NCBI GenBank assembly: GCA_035772735.1
Contig: JASDFA010000016.1
Coordinates: 149,246,501-149,310,500 of the forward strand
DNA from: Datura wrightii
Taxonomy: Eukaryota > Streptophyta > Magnoliopsida > Solanales > Solanaceae
DNA: 64,000 nucleotides
Reading direction: 5' to 3'
Position 1 is the stretch's first letter, and each line of letters starts with the position of its first letter. The position numbers were made by a program, and so were the translations under genes. This document shows positions 57,764-64,000 of the stretch, one piece after another. A model generated the notes under the pieces. That model worked only from the letters and a program-made list of their open reading frames with translations. It made no database searches and was not told where the DNA came from.

Positions 57764-59511
57764 CTTACCCCACACTTAAAACCTTGTTCGTCCTCGAACA
57801 ATAATCTCACATCTCATGCAATTAACACCCAATCATAGTTACTTTGGCTCGACAATTCAAGCTACGGTTATACCGATTATTTAACATAGCAAATCATCAA
57901 GAAAACATGCATAGTCTCATCAATACAATGACATTCAACATATTAAGCACTCCTAGACTCAAGGATTAACTCTCAATCTCGACAAACTCATGCAAATCAG
58001 CTAATCAAGACATTCGACACGAAATTCAATCTCTCGTCAAGCATGTGCCCTCACAACACAAGAGAATTTCCCCCTTTTCAATCATATGATCTCAAAAACA
58101 TTACATGCAGGGGCATATGAACACGATTTCGCTCTCTCTCCCAAAGAATTCACATGCATCATGTCATGACCCATAAGCTTGCCTCTAGTGTATTACTCCA
58201 CTAATATAAGGATGCGTGATGTAAGATCACGTTGGACTCGATGGGTTATAATGTAAGCTAAGGAACTAGTAAATACTGGCTAACCAATAATAGCAACTAG
58301 CATCCTTAAGCTCTTTTCAATACATCCCACCAACATTATGGGTATTGTTTCTTCCTTCATCCTCCCATTCTTGAAGTCTTTCTTTATTTTTATTCCCATA
58401 TGTTTAAGCACACTCGATTTAATAACAAAGATTAGTTATACATCTTTATTTTATTAAATTCGGCCAGTGCACCCTTGACCTTTTCTTTACTTTCACCACT
58501 TCCGCTTCCTTTCTTTTTCACACTTTTCACTCCTTGACACTGTGGGAAAATTATTTTTCTTGAGCGCTTAAGAGTTTTGGATCAAATTCATGGATAATGA
58601 AAAGAAGGGGTTAAGCTCGGTTTGCACCTTTTCGACGAAAGAAAAAAATAGGCTAAAGGCTCAATAGGGCTAACTAGGATGTACTATCAAGGTAGGTGTG
58701 ATAATGGAAAAACTTTCGGTTAAATTAAAGAAATGCCTACATGCTTTCCTACAATACACATCCTTCATTTCGTTTCGTACACACACCAGGCAAGTTCTAG
58801 ATACTTCACAATAGCATGGAAGAATCGAAACCTCACATCACACTCATTGCACATGCTCAACTCAAGAATTATTCACAGACTCTTCAATCAGCTAATTACA
58901 AGAATTCAATATTAAGCCTCAATCACACCGAATCGAACTCTAACCTAGGTATCTCAACATGTTTCACGTTTGCATGCTTTCATACGAATCATCTTTGCAT
59001 CTTAAATATCATGTACAACACGCAACAAGAATTCCAAACCATGAAATAGCGACACGTTTGGAAAACAACCAAACGAAAGAAAATAAAAGAAAGAAAAAAA
59101 ACTACTCCTATCGACTACATTTCCCTTAAGACTGTCGTCATCCATCAATCATAGGGAACGGTCACTATTTATGACTTCGGTTCAATGGGACTATTCTTGG
59201 TAAAAGCACCGAAAACAAAGGCCGAGAAACCCAATCATAAAAAAATTCAACAAAAATTTAAAGATATCGATAATTTTGATAGAAAACAAATATATTTACA
59301 CAACCAGCTAACAACAGTTCAACACAGCACACAACAGATAAACATTCATTACACACCGAATTACAACACACAACATACTCACAAAACACAGGTTCACAAT
59401 TTTTTCACAGGCACAACAACAGAACCTGAACATAAACAACATAACTCGAACACTGTCCCCAGTGTTCATCAAATTCAACATAGCACAGAAGTAGGTGGTG
59501 AAACCCCCTGA
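57764..59511 (-). repeat. Conserved non-coding block of E
   Basis: It is similar to K 29119-30400 (shared CTCATGCAAATCA, ATGTAAGCTAAGG, GAGTTTTGGATCAAATTCA, TCATTTCGTTT, GTCATCCATCAATCAT). No frame is conserved between copies. The part 59200-59511 (ACAACA-rich) is not seen in K. Confidence 0.65.
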
Positions 59512-60754
59512 TCAGACGAAGTATTCAAATTTTTCGTCAGGTGTTATTGCCTCGTCCCCCATATCTGAGTCGCCCCCGCTATCCTCATCTGACTCAACAT
59601 CTGAGTTATCGTGGAATGTCTCCTCGTCTGTGGGGACATCATCATCAATGGGCTCCACAAAAGATGGCCCCACTCGGCATAGAGCCCTGGCATTTTCGCC
59701 AAAAGGGTAATCTAGCTCGAGCTGCCATAGCTCATCTTCTGTTGTTGGCCTCCCGCCTATTCTCAACTGCAGCATCTGCATCCCGAACATGCGGGCCATA
59801 TATTGATTGTCTCGAGCATGTCGCTCAGCTAATGTGAGAACTGGCCCGTGAGTTTGTGTCGGGTGCCTTAGTTTTGGTGACGTCCAAGGCACGCCTATCC
59901 ATCTGCGGGATGTAGTCTAGGGCCTCCTCCTCGATGTCAAGGCCCCTCAGAAATGTGGTCAGCAAACCACCAAACCCGTACCTGTGCCCTTGATGCAAAT
60001 GGGCTCTCTTCATGGCGGAGATGATCACCGCCCTAACATTAATCTCCAGCCCTTTCATCAGGGCATAAACCAAGCACACACGATCTTGGGTGACATCTGT
60101 CATGTGCACCCCCGGGATCAAGCGGGAACACACGATCTTAAGCCAAATCCTGGCTTCCCTATTCATTTGATAGTAGGGCAGTGTCTGATGGTAGCCCCTC
60201 TCCTTATGCCTGCTCCACCACGCTGTACAACGGGCTCCACACAACGTGCGTCTGATGTCCGCATATGGTGGAGTTATGTTCAGCTGCCGGAGTACATGGG
60301 CATTTGTGTCTCGCGCCCCCAAGATGGCATTCACGTGATGGGGCTCAAAGGTGACAACTTGACCCCTTATCTTGACGGTGTGACTGCGGAGTGTCGGGTT
60401 CCAATTTGCGTAGAAATCCCGAATCAAGTGGAGATTGCACTCCTTGGGCTCCTCGAAGATGAAGTTCATCCCGGCAGCGTCAATCCGGTGTACTATTCTG
60501 GGGAATTCCTGTGCAAGTGGCTCCCTTGCAATGTGCTCCTTAGGGAAGTATTTGGTCTCCTTGTGCTTTGTGTACCATTTCTTCCCTTCATCAGTCACCC
60601 ATTGGGTTCCGTATTGACGGCGTTGGCCGCATGGAACTGCTGGTGTTGCTGGGACTATCGTTCCCAGTCTAATTCTTTTTCTCCCGGCGCCTGATGTAGA
60701 TGCGCCCTTTCCTTTGTCTTGCCTGCTTGCCATTGTTCTTGTCAAATCAAACAA
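59512..60754 (-). CDS. Plant-transposon-like ORF of E, one frameshift
   Basis: The best start is MASRQDKGKGASTSG (60733). The basic Ser/Gly-rich N-terminus is followed by a globular part with REPLAQEFPRIVHRIDAAGM, LIRDFYANWNPTLRSHTVKI, HHVNAILG, then WLKIVCSRLIPGVHMTDVTQ and VYALMKGLEINVRAVIISAM. The RDFYANW / VNxILG pattern is that of a plant family known as putative plant transposon protein (Pfam Transposase_32 as I recall). The first frame stops at 59825; a second frame (59892-59512) continues FGMQMLQLRIGG and ends in an acidic tail (DSDMGDEAITPDEKFEYFV), so one frameshift lies in 59825-59892. Function is unknown. It lacks RT, IN and DDE-type motifs. Confidence 0.65.
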
Positions 60755-62010
60755 ACAGTCCCAATATTATTCAAATTTGAATTTAGCTTCGACCAAGGTT
60801 GGGTTGAGTTAGGCCACCTCACACTTAGTCTTCAGCCACAACTACAATAGTTCGGCAAGACAATCCTCTTTTGTTTTTCAATTTTTTTTAAAAAAATCAA
60901 CATGCCTCGTGCATTCAGATAATTCGATGAAATAAATTCTATCTACTACTCAGACTTCGTACAGCTAATCACAATATCACCATCGATACCATTACATCAC
61001 ATAGCACTTAGCAAAAATTTTCTCCACAACCACAACCTATGCAATTCACCAATTCCTATGCAATTCATCAATTTCATTCTCCCGAAAATCCATTGTTTGT
61101 TTAGAATATTCATATTAAGAATAACACAATTCACCTCACTCAACATGCACAACCCCAAAATTTTTCACATTTCAACTACATTTGGTTCCTTCGTATTCAA
61201 ATTCTAACCCTAGCTACAAATTTCACAAAAATTCGATCAAGCATGTATTTATCGAGTTCATACAATCATAATGATACTATGAACATCAATGTACAATAAC
61301 TTAAATGAATTCAAGCTCAATTTACAATTAAGGCAAGGTGTACTCAACTCACATGCTCAAAATCAAAAAATTAGTCAAGAATTTAGATGAAGTTAAAGAA
61401 CATACCTCTAATTTGATGAAATCGAAGAAAAGTTGAAGAAAACTCGTGCCTAGGTCCGTGTCACGTTGGGGAAGGGGGGATTTTTAGGTGTTTGTCGCAG
61501 AGGGGATGAGAAATGAGGAAAAATGAGGGAAATCGAGGTTAAAAGGGAGGATTTTCGCGCTGGTCACCCGGTGACCCGGTGTGACCCGACGCGAATAACA
61601 CCTCAACGTGTCACAGAGGGTAACGCGAAGCACCTCCTACGTGACACAGAGCCAATGCGGAGGTGTTCTGGAATTTTAAAAATTCCAGAATTACATCTCA
61701 ACGTGTCACGGAGGGCAACGTGGAGGCCCTCCTCTATGACACGGAGCCAACGCGGAGGCTCACTATTTTGTCACTTTTTATTATTTTTTGCACCTCATTT
61801 TTTCGTTTGCGATCCTTTGCATTTTTACCCTCCGTTCAACCTGAAATTCATCTCACAACAAGAAAATGGTTAGAATTCATAGGTTTCAACATAAAACACA
61901 ATTTTTTTGTTTTTATTTTTTTATTTTTCTATTTTTCTGTTTTCTTTTTTTTTTTCTAACTAATTCTGCTCAAGTATTACAACAATTTCACATGTTGCCT
62001 CCCATGCAGC
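60755..62010 (-). other. Spacer of E with GC-rich repeats and junction motif
   Basis: 60755-61430 is AT-rich with nothing recognisable. 61440-61760 is a CpG-rich island of CGTGTCAC/GTGACACGG modules. 61900-61960 is a T-rich run. At about 61994-62014 the complement gives GGCGCTGCATGGGAGGCAAC, the junction motif also found in W and K. Confidence 0.6.
61604..61758. repeat. 60-bp GC-rich direct repeat, two units
   Basis: Unit 1 (61604-61663) and unit 2 (61699-61758) both start CAACGTGTCAC and end GCGGAGG, period 95. Each contains GTGTCAC and GTGACAC or close variants, able to pair with each other. A 25-nt palindrome (61666-61690) lies between them. Confidence 0.85.
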
Positions 62011-62154
62011 GCCTGGTTGACCATCGCGGCTCGACATCATTGAAGCTTAGTCATCCTCTAGGGTAACGGACGTCTTCTCTCGACTACCGTCTTTACCCCA
62101 GTAATGCTTACATCGCTACCCATTGACTAAGAATGTGGCACTTCGATCTGCCTG

Positions 62155-62643
62155 CTACAACTCCAGTTTTGGGGGGTCCTCCATCGGTGGTTTTCCCATT
62201 AGATCTTGCGAATCAACCATATTAGTAGTGTCTGCTTGATCGAGCACGTTGATCGCTGAAAGTTCCTCATACACGGCCGGAAGCTTCGTGACCTTGTACA
62301 CGTCAAATACCTCCACCTTGTCGTGTGCCCGCATAGTTAGCAGCCCTGCAGCTACATCTATCAGTGCTTTCTCGGTCTCGAAGAAAGGACATCCCAAAAT
62401 AAATGGGACTTTCGCATCCGGCTCAAAATCCAGCACGACAAAGTCTACCGGGAAGATCAGGGAGCCCACTTGCACCAGCGCGTCCTCCACAATGCCATCT
62501 GGTCTGGCCAAAGAACGATCCACTAGTTGCAAGATAACTGTCCTTGGTCTAGGACTGCCTAGCCCCAATTTCTTGAATACCGATGATGGCATCAAATTAA
62601 TGCTCGCTCCCAAATTGCATAATCCGCGAGGTCGGATACTCTA
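62155..62643 (-). pseudogene. E aspartic protease (retropepsin), active-site Asp lost
   Basis: The frame runs into protease without shift: LCNLGASINLMPSSVFKKLG, then RTVILQLVDRSLARPDGIVE, VPFILGCPFFETEKALIDVA and LLTMRAHDK. The family active site is C-D-L-G-A-S; here the aspartate codon is AAT (62614-62616), so the enzyme is dead. After the protease the chain ends at 62155 with an acidic/Pro-rich tail, and no RT follows. A TAG lies 9 codons before the active site. Confidence 0.8.
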
Positions 62644-62655
62644 CCAGATTGTAAG

Positions 62656-64000
62656 TTAAATTGTAAAGCTCCCAGGGTCTTTGAGCTTTGTGGGCAACCT
62701 ATTTTGTATCCGAGAAGTGCACTCCTCCATAAGTGCCACTGTAGCGTACTCTGTCAACCAGCTTTTGCTCGCCACGATGTCCTTGATATATTTTGCGTAC
62801 TTCGGCACTCCCTGCAAAACATCAACAAGAGGTAAATTAATGTGTACCTGTTTAAGCACCTCCATGAACTTTTTGAAACACGCTTCCTCCTTGTGTTTCT
62901 TTAATCTTTGAGGGAACGGGGGTGGTGGTCTTTCTGGTTCAGCTTCCTTCTCCTTCCCCCTATCATCATTATGTTCCCTCTCATTCTCCACTGCGTTCAC
63001 TTGCTTGGGGTTGGGGTCAGTGTCAGTCGGGAGTCCTCCTCTCGGCCCGGTGTTTTGAGCTCCAGCTAGTTGCCCAAATTGGTACTCCAGCACCTTTGTA
63101 GCTAACTGATTGTTCATTACATCAGCTGCCAATTTCACATAGTCAGCCTACAATTGATCTTTGTCAGCTATCATCATTTTGAACATTTCCTCAATGCTGG
63201 GTGATGGTGGTGGTGGAGGTGCATTGTTGCTTCTGTATTGAGTCTGATAGTTCTACTGCCCTCCTTGATTTCTCTGTGCATCCTGATTCGAACTCTGCCC
63301 TTGATGGCTGTTACTACCCCAGAAAAAATTCGGATGACTCCTCCAATTTGAGTTGTAGTTGTTGCCATACTGTTGGTGATTATTTCTCTGTACATTACCA
63401 ATAAAGTTCACTGAATCCGGACTCGCACCACAACACTCAGCTGAGTGTTCATTACTGCCGCACACTTCACACCAAATCTGCTGCACTACATTCACTGGGG
63501 CTTGAGACTGATTCATGCTCATATTATTGAAGTGGGTGTTGAGTTGATTCTATAATACAGCTATTTGTGCAGCGATAGCTGTAAAACCATCCACTTCCAA
63601 GACTCCTGCTGCTTTCCTTGTTCCCCCTCTTGAAGAGTCTGCATTCCACTCTGGATTTCCCTGTGAAATACGGTTTAACAAAGTATGCATCTCCTCATAA
63701 GTCTTTTTTAAAGCTTGTCCCCCAGCTGCTGAGTCTAGCAAAATTTTTGTGTAGGGTTCCAAACCCTCAATGAAAGTATGCACCAGCACATCATTGGATT
63801 GGTGATGATGAGGACAATCCCGCAACATAGATTTGAATCGTTCCCAAGCTTGATACAGATTCTCCCCCTCTCTTTGTTTAAAACTTAGAATCTGACTTCT
63901 AAGTCTTGCTGTTTTACCGAATGGAAAGAACCATATCAAAAATTTCCATGCAAGATCATCCCAAGTGGTGATGGAATTAGGTGGCTCAGCTGTCAACCAC
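62656..64000 (-). pseudogene. E gag, right end outside window
   Basis: This is the Gag of an Athila-type element in a single reading frame with stops at 63550, 63253, 63148 and 62656. The capsid (Retrotrans_gag) part is TTWDDLAWKFLIWFFPFGKT, ILSFKQREGENLYQAWERFK and HTFIEGLEPYTKILLDSAAG (63700-63980). A knuckle follows, CEVCGSNEHSAECC (near 63435-63480), then an Asn/Gln-rich linker, a Pro-rich stretch, and the pre-protease helices FKKFMEVLKQVHINLPLVDV and VPKYAKYIKDIVA. Joined with the protease it would span over 600 codons. Each stop is of TAG or TAA type where CAG or CAA would fit. Confidence 0.8.

Larger units (their letters stand above)
56366..64000 (-). mobile_element. Athila-type non-autonomous element E, right end outside window
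   Basis: On the - strand, from right to left: gag, aspartic protease, junction motif, GC-rich repeat region, a plant-transposon-like ORF, a non-coding block, a polypurine tract and a 1398-bp 3' LTR. RT, RNase H and IN are absent between protease and LTR (about 4.4 kb inspected). E is nested in F. The 5' LTR and PBS are beyond 64000. Confidence 0.8.

Noticed and set aside
59984..60694. Open frame of 236 codons on +
   Set aside because: It is the antisense shadow of the plant-transposon-like ORF, with no recognisable motif and an unlikely composition.
59825..60754. Possible host gene of 309 residues
   Set aside because: It is flanked on the same strand by protease and LTR of element E, has no intron-like context, and the RDFYANW pattern is repeat-associated in plants.
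61900..61960. T-rich run as poly(A) tail of a retroposed gene or LINE
   Set aside because: No LINE or processed gene lies next to it and it is inside the spacer of E. It is more likely simple sequence.

Overview
This window looks like plant nuclear heterochromatin made entirely of decayed LTR retrotransposons. I found no host gene, rRNA, tRNA or CRISPR. Two lineages alternate. (1) Ty3/gypsy chromoviruses of the Del/Tekay type have LTRs of about 2.1-2.4 kb, a primer-binding site (PBS) matching initiator-Met tRNA, pol order PR-RT-RNaseH-IN, and a C-terminal chromodomain. (2) Athila-type elements have LTRs of about 1.4-1.5 kb; one shows a tRNA-Asp PBS, and they carry gag, a DLGAS/DLGT-type protease and long non-coding tails. 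The protein wording and LTR style suggest a large-genome solanaceous plant (pepper, tomato or potato relative). That is recognition from memory, not a test.

Layout. 1-5898: + chromovirus P, cut by the window edge, with 3' LTR 3509-5898. 5899-6850: + Athila tail and partial LTR. 6851-8503: truncated - chromovirus LTR. 8504-10642: - Athila-type gag-pro relic W. 10643-29118: a + chromovirus LTR (H) split by - element A (11306-28573), itself split by - element B (15995-23831). 29119-33509: - Athila-type element K with 5' LTR, tRNA-Asp PBS and a gag-like ORF. 33510-35224: truncated - chromovirus LTR. 35225-54812: + chromovirus G (integrase, LTR, PBS) split by + element O (37746-54374), whose chromodomain region is split by - element C (44366-51768). 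54813-64000: - Athila-type elements F (only its 3' LTR and PPT seen) and E (3' LTR, non-coding tail, plant-transposon-like ORF, protease, gag running off the right edge).

The nesting is supported by flanking 5-bp target-site duplications (CCACA exact for B; AATCT/AATTT for A; GCATA/GCGTG for C) and by interrupted reading frames that resume across the insertions. This gives relative ages: H before A before B, and G before O before C.

No element is autonomous. RT, IN or PR catalytic residues are mutated or deleted and stops are frequent. A and O are the nearest to full-length and could have supplied enzymes to shorter relatives. The most unusual item is the pair B and C. Both lack the Gag capsid region, have PR-RT-RNaseH replaced by the same ~1.15-kb non-coding segment at the same breakpoints, and carry a doubled zinc-knuckle region, yet their LTRs differ in subtype. 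Elements E and K are a second non-autonomous group in which RT and IN are absent and other ORFs occupy the body.
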